From Campylorhamphus procurvoides (lineage: Eukaryota > Chordata > Aves > Passeriformes > Dendrocolaptidae), in NCBI GenBank assembly GCA_013396655.1, contig WBMV01006429.1:1360739-1424738 (forward strand): a stretch of 64,000 nucleotides of DNA, read 5' to 3'. A program made the translations under genes and the position numbers. The notes beneath the pieces are model-generated. The model saw nothing but the letters and a program-made list of their open reading frames with translations, searched no databases and had not been told where the DNA came from. Below, piece by piece: positions 1-14,400 of this stretch. Positions within the stretch are counted from its first letter, which is position 1. The number at the start of each line of letters is the position of its first letter.

Positions 1-1795
1 GCCCACAGCTGGCCCAGGGAAAGGGCTCCATATCCCTGGAAAGTCCCTGAGCACGGCAGGCTTTGCTGTGCAGGGCTACAAAGGGAGCTCTCAACTCATT
101 TGCAGCTAATGCATAATTAATTAAACTGCAGGGTTCAGCCACATCTCCACGCAGGCGCTGGGCAAGGAGCCAGAGCTCCTCGAAGCCCTGGAGATCCCAC
201 CTAAAATCCCCCAGGCAAAGGATCCAGAGCTGACCCACAACTTACTTTTGCCAACCAGGCTTTACCCAAGTGTTTATGGGCTATTTGAGCCCAACTCTGC
301 CACCGAGATACTCAAACGTGCTATACATATTCCAGGCATGATTAGATTACAGCAAATTAGCAAATTAAGTAAGATGCTGAGCTGACCCCCTGGCTTTGTA
401 AGTGACACGTCTAACAATGCCACTTGCATTTTTAACAGAATGAAATGCCAAACCAGGATACAGGACCTGAATAACAACAGATTACAGGGGATGGCAGCTT
501 TCTTTCCATAAGCCAACTATTCTGCAAGAAGGGGAAATAAAATTTGATTACAGTTTAACACATTAACATTAGAAACATACAGGTAAAATAAAAATTTAAA
601 AAGTCAAATTCCAGCTAGGGCAGGGGGCTGAAAGGATGGAGAAAACACAAAGAAATACATAAAATAACCATACATCATTGGAAATATTACTGGAAAAAAA
701 CGATGGCTGAAGCAAATAGGCATCTTTCCAATGCTTTTTAGCCATAACCTCAAGCCTTGCATTTTTGTAACCTTTCAAAGCGGAATTATCCCATCCTTTT
801 AAAAGGGGAGTGCTTTTCCCAGTTACAAAGTCTCACAAAGTTGTAAATTATACAACTGGATGTTCTCAATGTCACGTAGAACATAATATAAATCCCATCA
901 GTGTAAATAATGTACTGCACAAATGACAATGCAAACAGCTCCTGTTTCCCATGTAATCATCATGATCTTTTAATTAGACAAAGTAAACCGTCATTTCACC
1001 TGGTGAAGGAAAGCATGGAAGAAAGTTTCCCAAATTCCAGGGTAAAAAATGTCTGCAATTTGCAGTATTGTAAGTTCAACCAACTTCTTGTACATCTCAG
1101 AATATTATGCCATAAATCAGGAGTCAGTCAGACACAAAAAAAAGAGGTTAATTTGAGTGTCCCAAGAACAAAACCTCATCTGGGCAGGCAGAGCAAAGGC
1201 AGTGCAATACATGATGCCTTGGCTGCTTACACTGGCAGGATTTAAATCGGAGCAAAAAGGAGTTATAATTCTACCTATGTTTTGAAAATATCCTTGTTGC
1301 TAAATCTGCTTGGACCTTCTGCAATAACAAACCCAGCTGCAATTGATTAGGGGTTGTAGGGAAGACCAAGCTCATTTGGAGGATGCAGGGATTTCTTAAA
1401 CTTCAGAATGACAGTAAAAACCCCTGAAAGAGAGAACCAGTCCCTGCTCCAGTGAAAGCACACAAAGTATATTCCCAAGACGTTTCAAAATCAAGGGAAA
1501 GGCTTTTTTGGTTGTTTTTATAAGAGCTCTGAATCTGTCAGGCCCTACAAAAGGGAAACTACAAAATGCTGCCCTTCTATTGTGGTGGGTGACACACAGG
1601 GACTTGGTGACAATAGCAGAGAAGAGATCCTTTGGACACACAGCACTCCCCACCAGCATGGATCAGGGATGGAGAGAGGGGGAAGGAAGGCAGGCAGGGA
1701 GCAAAGAAACTGGATGGGCACAAGGACACCAAAACTCTCAGGTGAAAAGGCAAATTAAGAGGCAGAGTCTGGAAGAACACAAATGCATAAGGGGA

Positions 1796-1825
1796 AAGTA
1801 AAAAGAAATAAAAAGAAGTAAAAAG
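1796..1825. repeat. Three copies of a 10 bp A-rich unit
   Basis: AAGTAAAAAG, AAATAAAAAG and AAGTAAAAAG lie in exact tandem. The middle copy differs by one base. It sits beside a purine-rich stretch at about 1660-1720. Confidence 0.85.
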
Positions 1826-2942
1826 GTGACCTTCCTGCTGCAGTTCCCCAGTGGTCCCAGGAAGGTGACCCAGGGCTTGCTCCCACCTTCCCCTCCCAGC
1901 CCTGAAAAGCTGTGCCTGGGAACACCCCCAGGAGCTCTGGGGGCACAGGGATGAGCACCAAGGTGTGCCAGGCAAACCTCCTCCCCAGCACACATGGGCA
2001 GGGCTTTTCTTTCTCAAGATAAAATTAGCATTAATATCTGTGAGCTGTGGAGGGATTAGAGGCAGGTCAACATGCATTTGTTTAGTTTTCTGGCAGGTCC
2101 AAAATATTTTTAATTCCTTTTGGGTCAAATGGACTTGATTACTGAAATATTTTGAAAGTGAAGAAAAACAAAGCATTTAAGTTCATCTGAAAACATGTTT
2201 TACTCGTTTGATATGAAATCAAGCACTTCAATTCTCAATGCAAAGAACTGTTTAAAAATATAAGATACTCCAAGGGCAAAAAGGGAGGTGGTTTCTTTGA
2301 AAACCATTGCCATGAAATCCCTCAATATTTTCAGGTTTTTTCTTTTCTGGTCACGTGAAGTTCAGTGAAAAATTCAACATTTTTTATCACCAATAAAATT
2401 TTCACTTAACCCAACTGCAAGTGCCAAGACTAAAAACAGTTTCTGTTTGCCTCTTTCCACCATCTCCCCCCCTTCCTCCAAAGGAACGATCATCATTTCA
2501 GGACCTCTGTATTTTTGGTTGGGTTATCCACATATCATTGACAAGCAACTTGTTCTCAGCACTGTATGACTTGCCTTTCAGATTGGCTTGTAGCCTAATC
2601 AAACTGAGGTTATTTGTCTTCTAAATGAGATGTAGTTGGGAGGATGTAAAGCCCCTTGGCAGGCAACAGGCAACTCCCCTTAAGGACCAATCAGACCCAC
2701 CACACCTCAAAATAAAAGCCTTTCAAGAATTAGGTGGCAGGGAATTTATGTCCTGAATTAAGGACAGTATCATCTTTGTCTGGGTAAATAAGGCTTAAAG
2801 TGGTGAGAAACTGCATTTGTGTTCACTTTGCAGAGTGCTATAAAATTACTTTAGTATTAATGAATGCTGTGCACAGAATGAAATCAGACTTTGGAGAGCA
2901 AATGCACAATGTCCAATCAGAAGGGCTGGGAAACCTCTTTTT

Positions 2943-2969
2943 TATATATATATACACACACATATATAG
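2943..2969. repeat. Compound TA/CA microsatellite
   Basis: A TA run changes to a CA run and back to a TA run over about 27 bases. It is a likely polymorphic dinucleotide repeat and has no coding content. Confidence 0.85.
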
Positions 2970-5900
2970 ATTACTATACACATAATAACTGCTAAAATAA
3001 GAGAACTGTGCATTTTAGCAAGCTATAATGGTGGCTGGAGGGTGGGTGGACAACTCACTTGATAGCTAACATTTCTATTAGACATGTTTTTAAATTAAGT
3101 CAAACATTGGAAAACTATCAGAAACAACAAATTGTGATATTAAATTCTTTAAAACTCAATTAAATTCTCTTTAAATGGTGTTAACCCAAATGGAAGTTGG
3201 AAAGGGTAGACAAGTCAATGGCTATTAAGGAAACAGTGGGAGCTGTTCAGGGTAAAACTAGACAGCTGTTCCAGAGCTCCAAGTAGTTTCTGCCTCCTGA
3301 ACTGGAAGAGTATATAAAGACCATTTAGCCTCCAAGCTGTTCCTTCTGCAGAGTAAATGGGAAATGTCAAAGCCAACACCAAAAAACCCCTTTCAAACTG
3401 CCTTACAAAGCAGTTGCTAAAGCAATCAAGAAGTTAACTGAGAACTCTGCTGACAGAAGAGGTGAAGGCTTCCAGTAATTAACAAATTCTGTCTAAGACA
3501 GGTAAAAACGGAGTTGCTCGAGTTCCTGCAATGGATTAGGGGTTTTGTCCAAGAACTGGACTTTGATCAGCTGAACTCCATCATCTGATCCCAACTAGTT
3601 AAGAACTGACTGGCCAAGCCACTCCTAGTTTACTTCATTCTAAAAATGCCTGTAATCAGTTGAACAACCATCGTAGGAGAAAGGGAATAAATACAAAAAC
3701 CTTCCACAAACCATCAGCTGTAACACCACAGTTTATGTTCTGTTTTAGGAATCAAAAGGTAAAAATCTGTCCCTGAGTATATGCATCATCTTTATTCTTC
3801 CAAAACCCTAAATGTTTAGATAATAGTACTGATCATAGAAATCCAGATGATATTAATTATTAATGCATACTGTGCTAATGGAAGTAATAACGTGGTTCCC
3901 TCATCTGAAGTCAGAACAGCCTGTACCCCCTTTCAATTCTTGCTGAGCAGGAGAATGTTATTCCTTCACTTTTTCAACACAGAAATTCTTTATATTTTCC
4001 CACTACCCCAAGAAGAAAATTCTACAAAGCTAAAAGTTAACATTAACTGAACTTAGTTTAAAGAAATAAAGCAATATCTTGTAGCAATGGGGAAGCAAGG
4101 CTGGAGGGAGAAGTAATTTTTTTTTGGCAGCTGAAGAAGGCACACTTTGGGTGTCAGGCTCTCTTCAGCAGATTATTGTTCCCTAAAAGCAGCTTCCTAC
4201 CTGTCTCCTCAGCAACACGAGTACCAAAAATACTGTCTCCTTCAGTCCACCTATAGTGTCTGTTCACCCAGATCCGAGACCATAAATCACAGCTGAAAAA
4301 TAATGTTTTTGAAAGTGATATAAACCAGCACTTATTGTCTGACAACAGTGCTGTTCAGTTATGCAATAAGACATGAAAGTACCACAGTCAATAAAGACTC
4401 CACTTTGCTTTGGTGCCCTGGACGACCCCACGAGTCCTCAACAATTATTTGGGACTTGCAGGACTCTGAATGTTCTGCAGTGTGGGAGCTGGACATGTAT
4501 TTATTGAAGCTGACACTAATCAATACCCATCACTTTCTCCCTGGTTTCAACTTTATTAGAAAAATGATATCAACAGCTGCTGCTGTCCCAGGAAGCCTCA
4601 GAAGAAAGCCAAGGGTTGATGGTACCCAGGCTCTCATTGCCTGGTTCTCCAGTTTATCTTCAAGTGAGCTCCAGGCTGCCTTTCAGTGCAAAGTTTTCCA
4701 TTTGACCTTTCCTATATTTCTCTTAGGATCAGAGAATTTTAATTTATTACTTTTTCCCTCCTTCTAGTTTATTTCTGGCTAATCTGCTCTAAAATTTCAG
4801 AGGCATTCTGAAAGGTTTTTTTACATTCTGGTTTTGGTCCAAGGTGCCTCAGTCTGAAATACTGCAGTGCAGGTGGGCAACTCTTACGTTTTGCTGAATA
4901 ACTGGTTCACCAAAAGCAAAGTTTTTTATTGTTTGAAGTGATTTTCAAATGGAGCTGCAGGGGTTTTTAGGGATTAAAAAAAAAGCAACCCCAAATAACA
5001 GAGCAAGGACTCACATCTCATTTTGGTGAACAGATATTCCCCAATATGAAAGTATCTGCATTTTGCCAAAGGGCTGGAATCTGTGGGAGTTCCACACAAC
5101 CAGCAATATGAGTGAGATCCTCAGCCCTCCTACCTGAGAGCTTGTTTTTTGCAGACAATGCTTAAAACTTTAAGCTTTTAGTTCTGACCTTGACTTCTTG
5201 ACCATTTGAATGGGAGATTGTTTTTCAAGTCTATAGCAATGGCTCTAAGCCTGGCTAAAAATCAGAAAAAAGCAATTCTGAGCAGCTAGCTGGGGATGGG
5301 GTGGGGGGGAAACCCACACCAAAAATGAAAAGAATCACAATGTGAAAAGAAGGGAAGCAAAGCAGCTTTAAACGGTTTTTCCCTTTTTTTCCCCTCACAA
5401 AGTGAGAGTGTCAAACTGTGGTATGAACCATTGTCCACCTCGAGTTTCAGCCACCTCTTCTGACCAAGGGTGGGCTCTGCAGTGGGGTTTCTACATTGGT
5501 TTTTATATTTTTTGGCAATTCTACTAAACTTATGCTTACAGAAGTCACCTGGAAAGCCAAGCAATGCTCTGAGAGAGAAAAGAGAACACCAGTATTTGGA
5601 ACTCCTAAAGTAGGGGGAAAGTCAGCAAAGAACAAAATGTCTGAACCATTAACCTGCCAGGATTATAACTTAACGCCACAAATTTCATGTCCATTTGAAG
5701 TCTCACTACAGAGAAACTAAGGCAACTGATTGAACTTCCTTGTGAAAAGATTTTAAAAACTAAACCTATAGAGAACAGCATGTGGGCTTGCAGATATGTC
5801 CTGAATTCACCCAGGGAGCCCAACGCTTCTTGCAGAAACCCTCGGCTGCCATTAGTCATGGGGAAAAGAGGGCAAACAGAAAGTGCTTTCTCATCCAGCT

Positions 5901-6899
5901 GCAAAGGCAGCTCCTGTCTCTTTGTTTCCAAGTCTTCCAGGCCTGGATGTATCTCAATCTACACATTACTTACAGCTATCAACTTCAGCAAGGCCAAAAA
6001 CATGCCCAGTGTCCTGTGACAACATCCTGCCCCACTGGTATCAGCAGCTTCGTTTCAACAGGGATGCATTTCCACCCTCTTTCTCCTTGAAATTCAGAAT
6101 AACCTCCAGATAAACAACACCCGTCCCCAAAGACAAGGCACAGCAAAACCCCAACAAGTTCTTTAGATAACCATCTGAGCAAGGAAGGGGTTCATGCCAA
6201 AAAGCACGTGGGAGAGGGAAGAAGGGTTGTGTGGGTTTGGAGAGAAGAGCTGTTTGGTTTGGCAGGTACATGTGGAATATGACCGTGGAGCCAGAGGGCT
6301 TTGGGAAGAGAGATTGCAATGTGATTTCAAGTGCTGGACCATTGATGGAAATGCTGGTGGAAGAAGAAGAGAGGCTGAGAGGGCCAGACTGAGCCATTCT
6401 GTGCATGTGGGACAATCATGGCTCAGCTGGCACCAACACAGCCTTCTCCCTACCTCTGCCTTGCTGACACTCGTTATCTTGGAATAACACCCATGTATGG
6501 AATACCAATTCTCACTTTACAGAGCTCCCCCAGATTTACTGTTCCCTGGGCACGCAAGAAGTCAAGACAAGAGTATGAGGGCCCAGCTTCCCCTTGGCAT
6601 CTTGGGAGGAAAAATACATTCAGGGACTGAACTTGCAGCAGGGCAGGTAATGCAGGACCAGCACTTGCAGCAGGCTCTGAAATGCTGCCCCTGCCTTATG
6701 GCACATCTCTGCTCCTACAGCTCATCCCAGATCTGCTCCCACTGGAAACTCTGCAGGGCAGGGACTGTCCCCCGTCAGTGCTGGTTTCCAGGCTGGGCAT
6801 CAGGTAGAACCATCATGTAAGCAGCTGACAGCAACAAGCCATGGTCTCTTTGGAGCCAACTGCTTCCCAAAACCTCTGCAAATCTCTGCCTCTTCACAT

Positions 6900-7120
6900 G
6901 AAGTTAGCACAGCTCCATAATTATGGATGGAGCAGAAGGAGCAGACAAGCTGAATTAGGCTTCCGATTGCATGTCTAATTTATGTACAACTGCAGCAATT
7001 ACAGATGCAAATTAAATAACTGTGCAGAAAATGGGTTTTATTAGCCATAACTAAAACCCAATAAAACTCAGTAACTCATGCCCATCTCTGCACTGAATAT
7101 GCCTCTTCAGAATGTCAATT
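6900..7120. promoter_or_regulatory. Candidate AT-rich enhancer with POU and homeodomain words
   Basis: The block holds a perfect 14 bp palindrome TCCATAATTATGGA (6914-6927) with a TAATTA core, an octamer ATGCAAAT (7005-7012) followed directly by TAAAT, and several TAATT or ATTA words. Similar clusters are common in conserved developmental enhancers in large introns. This is an inference from motif density alone, as no conservation data were available. Confidence 0.3.
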
Positions 7121-10100
7121 AGAAATGTGAGAAAAGACCAGGATTTTCTATTTCCTAATCTGAAAAAAAAGAGATAAACCGCTGGAGCGTGTCTTTCTTT
7201 CACAACAAAAAAACCCAGGAGCTCTAATCGGCAATTTCAGATCAACACATTGTTTTACAGACAGCAATTCTGTGTGGCTTTTAAACACATTATTTATACT
7301 GTCTTTCATGTTTGACATGGCTGAGAAAAGTCTCATCTAATAAAACCGTATGCTAAATGCAATTCAACTTCACAAGAGGTCCAATCTGACTGCCTGGCAG
7401 GTTGGGAATTAAAAGTTTAAACTCTAAGCTGAGGAATACTGTGCTTAACTTTGCAGCCTTTCTGAGATTTGGGAAGTTGGGGGCTTCTTAGCATCATGTC
7501 AACTGGGTCCAGGGCTGTGAAAAACCTCTCTGGGTGTTTTAATGCTGAAACCACTCAAATCTTCTGTCATTCAGACTTAGGATGAGTGCTGTCATGTCTA
7601 AGGAGCCACTGCATACCTGTCAATTTGTTTAAAAGCAATAAAAAAATTGTTCCCATTAAATCAAGGTTAATTCTCCTGCACAGTTCTTACACAATTCCCT
7701 GCTATGTGAGATTAAACCTACTCCATATATATGTAGCACAAACACCTGGATAAAAAGTTTATATATTCCATGGTGTGTCTGCACTGTCCTTTTGCTTCAT
7801 TCCTTGCTTTGCAAGGGAGAGGGGATTTTCCTGGCTGGTGCATTACCCATGTGGGAGTTGATCCCTGGGATTGACCACTGGAAACCCAGGTGTGTTCCTG
7901 TACAGTCACCTCTACACAGCAGGTCAGGGCACACCATTGATGCACAGCATAGATACAAGCCAGGATTTTCAGCTACAGTGTAGATAATTCCCAAACACAT
8001 CCATCCTTGCCCACCCAGCTGCAGGCAGGGGCTTAGAAGGTGCTCTGTTCTCCCAGGGGACCTGTGTGCACCTCAGGTGGGGTGGGATTGCCCAGGTCCC
8101 TTCCCCAGGGCTCTCTGGCAGCTGCTGGGCAGGGGCAGCCTGTGGGTACCAGGGGGAGACAGAAACACCCAACTTCTGCCATGGGACAGGCAGCAGACAC
8201 CAGGAGGGAGAAGGGGAGCAGGAGGGGTGCATCAGTTCATGAGTCCCCTTGTCCATGGCTTCCATTGGCCATGGATGCTCTCCACTTCCTCAGCTGTCCC
8301 ACTCCATCCTGCATCACTTCCAGCACAAACACCTTCCCCAGTGCACACAGTAATACAGGCAGCATTTAGCTCATGGATCAGCAGGACCATTGCCATTTCT
8401 ACATCACTTCCCAGGGGACCTGCTCCTGGATGCAGTTCCCTACCAGTCACTGCCCTGCACTTCTGCCAGGCCACAGCACGGACACTCATTCTGGATGCTG
8501 AGACCTCCTTCAAAATTTAAATATACCACAAGCACTGACTTCCCCTTATCTCTTGTGGCAGTTATATCCTCAAACAACTCCAGCAAATTACTTAAGCGTG
8601 ACCTCCCTTGCCTGAATGTCTGCCAGGTAGTCTTAATTAAACTGTGCATTCCCACATATACTCTCCACAACACCCTGAGGAGAGGTTTCCAAGATTCCTC
8701 ATTTTGTATATTCCCCTGGATCCTCTATCATTAAACAGCAATAACGATAAGCAACATGAAGAAGACAAGAATAGTTTTGTATCTGCAGAAAGATAAAGCA
8801 CAAAAAATAACTAACTAGAAATGAGTTGTTAGATTGGTCACTGTGTCTCTCCCAGAGATCCTGAGCACTTCCCTGCACCTACTGAAGGACAAGGTTTTCA
8901 AACACCGTGGTGATGAACATGGAGAAAAATCCACAAGCAGGTTCAGAACAGGTCTTACCATAAGAAGGATAATCTAAGTTGCTAAAAGAAAAGAAGTACC
9001 AGAAATGCTGGTTTTTTCTTATAATTCAAATTGGAGAAGCATTTACAGGGAATCACATTCAGCTTTCCTAAGAGGTTCATATCAAAGGCAGCAGCATCAT
9101 TTAATAATCAATTTTTTATGTTGCATCTCTAGATTCAGGTGTTCCAGATTCCATCAGAAGCTCCCAAAACCCCAACCCTGACTGAGCCCACTGCCCTCCC
9201 CAACCTGGTCCTTCCTCTTAAGTCAGTGTTAGATCTGCTGCCAGTGTGAGCAGGTGTGGGAGCATCCTGTGGGCATCAACAACACAGAGCTCTGGAATAG
9301 CAGACGGCAGGCAGGGCTCAGCTTGGCACTCGAGTGAAACACCTTCTCTTAGAGGTGAACTGCTCTGGAAAGGGTGATTTTGTAACACTGGGAACTGCCA
9401 AAGGACAGAGGATGAACCACACTCTCCAAACCTCCAGCTGAGTCACATCAGTGGGGCTGCCACACGCCAGCAGCACCATCCTTTGCCCCAGGAGCCGGCG
9501 ACAGAGCTTATGACATCCAGAGAAGGTGAGCAAAGTAATGGAAGGCACAGGTTTATTAATCCCATCATGAAAAAAAATCAATTTAAGAAGATTTAGGATT
9601 TACACTTATCCCATGCCTGATTTAAAAAGATATTTTAAGTCATGCCTTGTATTTTGTAGCTGACCCATTTCTGTTCATAATTAACCCTGGGGTTTTGTTT
9701 TACTCCAGGATCAAGATACCTACAGAAAAATGATCTGGGTTGTACCTGGACTGATGTAATAAGATTGTTACTTAACTCCTGGGTACTGACTCTGCTGTTG
9801 CTGATGAGTGAGGAGAGAAATTAACTTGATTTTGCAACCCAAGCTTGACTTTACGTGGCTCAGCACTCAAAGAAATGCTCTATTTCTAACAGTGCAATGA
9901 AATCTGGCAGCATTTCACAGCAATGCATATGGAAGTCCACAATGTCATCTCTGCAAAGTCATCTTCCAGAAGAAAAAATGCACTCACAACTGCACCATGC
10001 CATCAAAAACTCCTCCACTGCAACCTAGACCAGGTTATGTCAGGCACATAAAACCCAGCTGGGGCTTTACAGTAGTAGCTGAAGATAAAAAAAAACAAAC

Positions 10101-10839
10101 AAAAATAACAGGAAAAAAATCAAACAATGTTTTAATAACTCAAGGAGCTACCTGCTCTTATGCCTGCTGCTGAAGACAGTGCTGTGAGACAGAGGGTTAG
10201 GATGTTGGGGAAGGAGATGATGCAAATGATGGAAAAATGGGAGGAGAAGAATTACATTTTTAGGCAAACTTTGCCTCCCTAAAAATAGATGAAGAAAAAT
10301 CAGGGATAATAAGAGGATAGTTACGGTCATTCACAGCAGTCTAGAGAACAGGAAACTCTCTGTGAGGTAAATGAATGACACCACAGGAAACACACAGGTA
10401 CATCCATTTGGGGCTTGGACCTTGGACGTGCAGCTGGTGTGAAACCACAGACAAGCCTTGCTGCTGCCAGGTGGTTTGTGGGCAGTGCTCCCATCCCAGG
10501 GGCAGGATGCAGCCTCACTGCTCCTGCTGGGAGTGTCTGCTGCAAGGCATCATCTGCTTACCTTGCATCCAGTGCATCTGTGCCCAAAATTAATGAAGAC
10601 TCAGGCACAGCCATCGATAAAGGGGACAGAAGTGACTGCTCTGTGCAAGGGGGTTCTGTGCACCTGAGAAGAAGAGTCACTTTCAGGCTCTCAGGCAGAA
10701 TCCCACACAGGGCTCCTTTGCTGGTGCAGCATCCCCAAGAGTCGGTGCATCACCAGATGCCATCGATCCGTGCCAGCTTATGCAAGGTCTAGAGCACACT
10801 GCCTACAGAAACTTGCCAAAACAGAGATCCTTTTAGTAC

Positions 10840-11480
10840 TTAACTTGAGATTTTATTAAGATTCGCTTAATCTGCCTTCTTAAAGTACATTTACAAAAGC
10901 AAAAATGATCAATAACTCCACCATTAAATTGCATTACTTTGCATAAGTAATTTCAGACAATACATTAAGGGAATGAATGAATAATCCTTGAAATCTACAT
11001 TCAGTAGGACAGCAGCTTTAAAAGCAAATCTCTGCTGGAAGGAAAACCAGCTATTCAGATGACTAAATCTGCCAGGCAACTTAGGAAAACCAAAAAACAA
11101 TCAGTTTCATATTGGAAGCAAGTGGATTAACTTTAACAGACACCAGCAGAGCAATTTATAGCTATTACAATTTTTTTGACAACATAAATCTCCAATTTCA
11201 GCAGCCAGAGTAGGTGAAGCTTTAAGAACAAAGAGCTCATTGATTCAATATGTCTGTGCAGTTTAATTCTGAGAAATCGATCACTGTGCATTTCCTCCAA
11301 CACTTTTTTTTGTAGCATCCTCCTAAACAATTTATTATTATTGCTTATTGCTAAAATAGAAACGGTGATTCCACCACTCACAGCCCTACTAAATCATTAT
11401 TTAATGCTGCATAGCTGCCTGTTTATATAAAGGGATAGCTTGGTTTATTATGAAGAAGGTTATTAAACGTTTCTCAGTTG
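10840..11480. promoter_or_regulatory. Candidate AT-rich conserved non-coding block
   Basis: About 640 bases are AT-rich but not simple repeats. They contain many balanced words (TTAATCTGCC, GATCAATAAC, TTGCATAAGTAAT, ATTATTTAATGC, TTTATATAAAGGG). The texture resembles vertebrate conserved intronic elements. No factor can be assigned and no transcript is implied. Confidence 0.25.
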
Positions 11481-14400
11481 TGTTTATAGTTGGTGGATAT
11501 TATTTTAAGAATTCTGTTTTCTTTAACTACATTTCCCTGCCCCACCTATGTCCTGTGGAGCTCTTGGAATCACCTCTAAGGAAAAGGGTCACTTTTGGTT
11601 TATGAAGTATCCCCAGGCAAAAGCCAGAAGCTATAAACATGAATTTTTCATTATATTAATTGTCCTAGTTTAACTGTGCTACATGACTCTTCAAGATAAC
11701 TGATACAGAATTTTAATTGTCTGTGAAATATTCAGTCTTCATAAGCCCCTTTCCTAACCTTTTTTATACTGGAGGGAGCTTCTGCCAACAAACACTGCCT
11801 CTTAGCTAATGCTCAACTTTCCCTGTAATTCACTTTCCTGACCTTTTATTTTGACATTTTCACCTCATATATTCATTTCTGCCTGCACTGAATACTGCAG
11901 CATTATAATTACTTACACATAAACCCTTAATCACATCTTTCTCTGGATTTTGTTGGAAAATGCTGTGTATCAAATAACAGCAAATTTCACGTTAATCAGC
12001 TGGCCTTTCAGCAGAACAGGGAGATGCCACCAGCAGGAGATGATGCCACCTAAGAGCCTCTGTGCGGCCAAGAGTGGGGCAGAGGAGTCTTCTGCTATGA
12101 AAGAGCAACACAGGGCACCCAAGAGAGGGAAACCAGCCTTTCCAGACCTCCTGCAGGCCCTGTGAATGTGTCCTCATCCTTGCCCTCCCCCAGATTTGGG
12201 GCAGCAATAAATCAAGCAGGATGCTGGGCACTCTCCCACCACATCCCAGAAGCCCCATCACCTCAACAAGCCTGAGGATCATCTTTCTCATCCTGCTCCT
12301 TGCATTAATGGATATTGCTGGTAATTTAAACCACAGTTTCCAGGGAGTTTATTATCTGTATCAAGAAAAAACCCACATAAGTCATGCAGGTTTTATTGTA
12401 TATTTTTATCTCTGGCATATTCACACACAATCTATTGCAAACAGGTAAATGCAGTGACACACTGGAAGAGTCACATTCCATAAATGTTTTTCTTGCCTGG
12501 TTTCCATACTAGAAACAAGGAACAGAAAGTGCACGAGGCATAATTCAGGTGATCAGCTCTAGTACCATGGTGTCCATTGGACTTGACACCTCCTAAATCC
12601 AGCCCACCTGAGGCTCTTCCACAGTAAGGTGGAAACAAACAGACCTTTGTGCAGCCCTGGAGGCACCAAACCCCCACCAGGCACCTGATTCAGCTGCTGT
12701 CCTCCAAGGTACTTCTGATCCTTCAGGATAGAGATGGAAGCTCCCAGACTGCCCAGGTGACTGCAACATCCCCCAGTGACTTCCACACACCCACCTGGAT
12801 TTCAGCCCTCCTCTGCCTTGCTGGCTCCTCTTCCCACAGCACAGCGTTTCAAGCAGCATCTTTCCAGGGACAGGGCAGTGTTGGGATGACAACCCACGGC
12901 AAGCAAGAGCAAGATTTAGTCACTCAAAATCCCAGCCTAACTTCTTTCTAGTCCTGTTCCATAAGATACCATAAAAAGCATTTTCAATTTGTTCCACAGC
13001 AGCTGCCTTCAGAAAGTCTCTTGGATGCGACTGCTCTAAGTACAATCCCAGACTTTTGGGGGTTTAAATCTCTTAGTTGCACTGAAGGAATTGTAGGACC
13101 TTCACAGCTGTCACAAATTTTTGATACGTAGACAGAAGAGATTTTCAAATAACATATGCAAGCGGCACAGATGTTCCTGCATTGTTCTTCCAGCTTCCAT
13201 TGAGCCAAGGTCCTTAGTTCTGTTATTTGCCATGGAGACCAGCGAAAAACTAATCCAAATATGTGACTGAATTGGAGTAACCTTGTCAATAGTTCTGAGA
13301 AGCGGGTATGTGCTGAGAGCAAGAGAGAGAGGAAAACATGCCAAAGCCATTTCAAACACCATACAGTGGGAGCTGGAGGCACACTGGAACTGTGCAGCAG
13401 TGGAAAATACCCACAGTTCTGTTACCCAGCCATTTATTTTACTAGCTAATAAGGATATAACTCAATTGTTTGCAGACAGACACAACTGAATATCCTTCAT
13501 GTAGAGGTCTAAGTCATCTTCTAGTATCCTGAACATTAAACAGACTGAGACTCTGGAGAGATGCTTGATTTGCAGCATAAAATTGCAGAAGAGAAAAAGA
13601 AAGATGCAACAACTGATTATTTGCATGCTGCCATATATTAAATACATTTTTTGGAGTAGGAAACACCACAGATACTATTGGGCTGCTCAGCCTCTCAGGT
13701 ACAAGGCATTTCACATTTCTCTCCCTTCCTCTTCTCAAGGTCCCATCTTGCAGCATCTATTTTAGTGTTGGATCTTAAAGAAAACTTCTGCTCCAAAATG
13801 AACAAGCACATCTTCAACTCCAGACACTACTAAGAGATTTTCCCACCAACTCAGAGCACCGCAGTTCACCCTAATCTTTGCAAAATAACCAAAATGCAAC
13901 TAAGGACAAAAGCATTACAAAGCAGACATCATCTGTGCCAGAGATAATCCCGTCGCTGAGAGGACTGTGAGGTTTTTATCCCATAGTTTTGCTTTCCAAG
14001 ACCACCAGAACAGTGTTTTGTTAGTACACTTGGAGATATCATTAGCTCAACCGACATGCTGCTTCATTGGTCTCAAATTCAAAAGGCAAGTCAGTTCAAA
14101 ACCTCAACCCCAATTTTTGCTTCTGACTTGCTAGGAAGAAGCAGAGAGCTCACAATCATTGTCCCAGTATTTATTAAATACCATTTCAAATCTCACTGAG
14201 CAGATTATTTCAAAGCTTCATCCCCCAGCTCACCGCAGAGTGATGCTCTTGTGGAACTCCTGGTAATGGGAAAAGAGCAGGCAACACAATGGCTATTTAT
14301 CAGAGCACATTGTAGGAGAGAACTCTGTGCCCATAAAAGCACAGCCAGGCCCCTTGGGTCTGTCCAGACACCAGCACTGCTATATAATCGCTGGAAGCTG

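Noticed and set aside
1577..2176. 199-codon open frame on the minus strand
   Set aside because: Composition follows simple-sequence tracts, other frames overlap it, and no domain or family resemblance was seen. It lies in the presumed intron and looks like a chance frame.
3311..3370. TATATAAAG followed about 45 bases later by an ATG
   Set aside because: The frame from that ATG closes after fewer than 20 codons and no promoter context supports it.
7380..7460. CTGTGCTTAACTTTGCAG as a repeat relic
   Set aside because: It shares one word with the AAGCACATGCTTAA family but lacks the paired motif.
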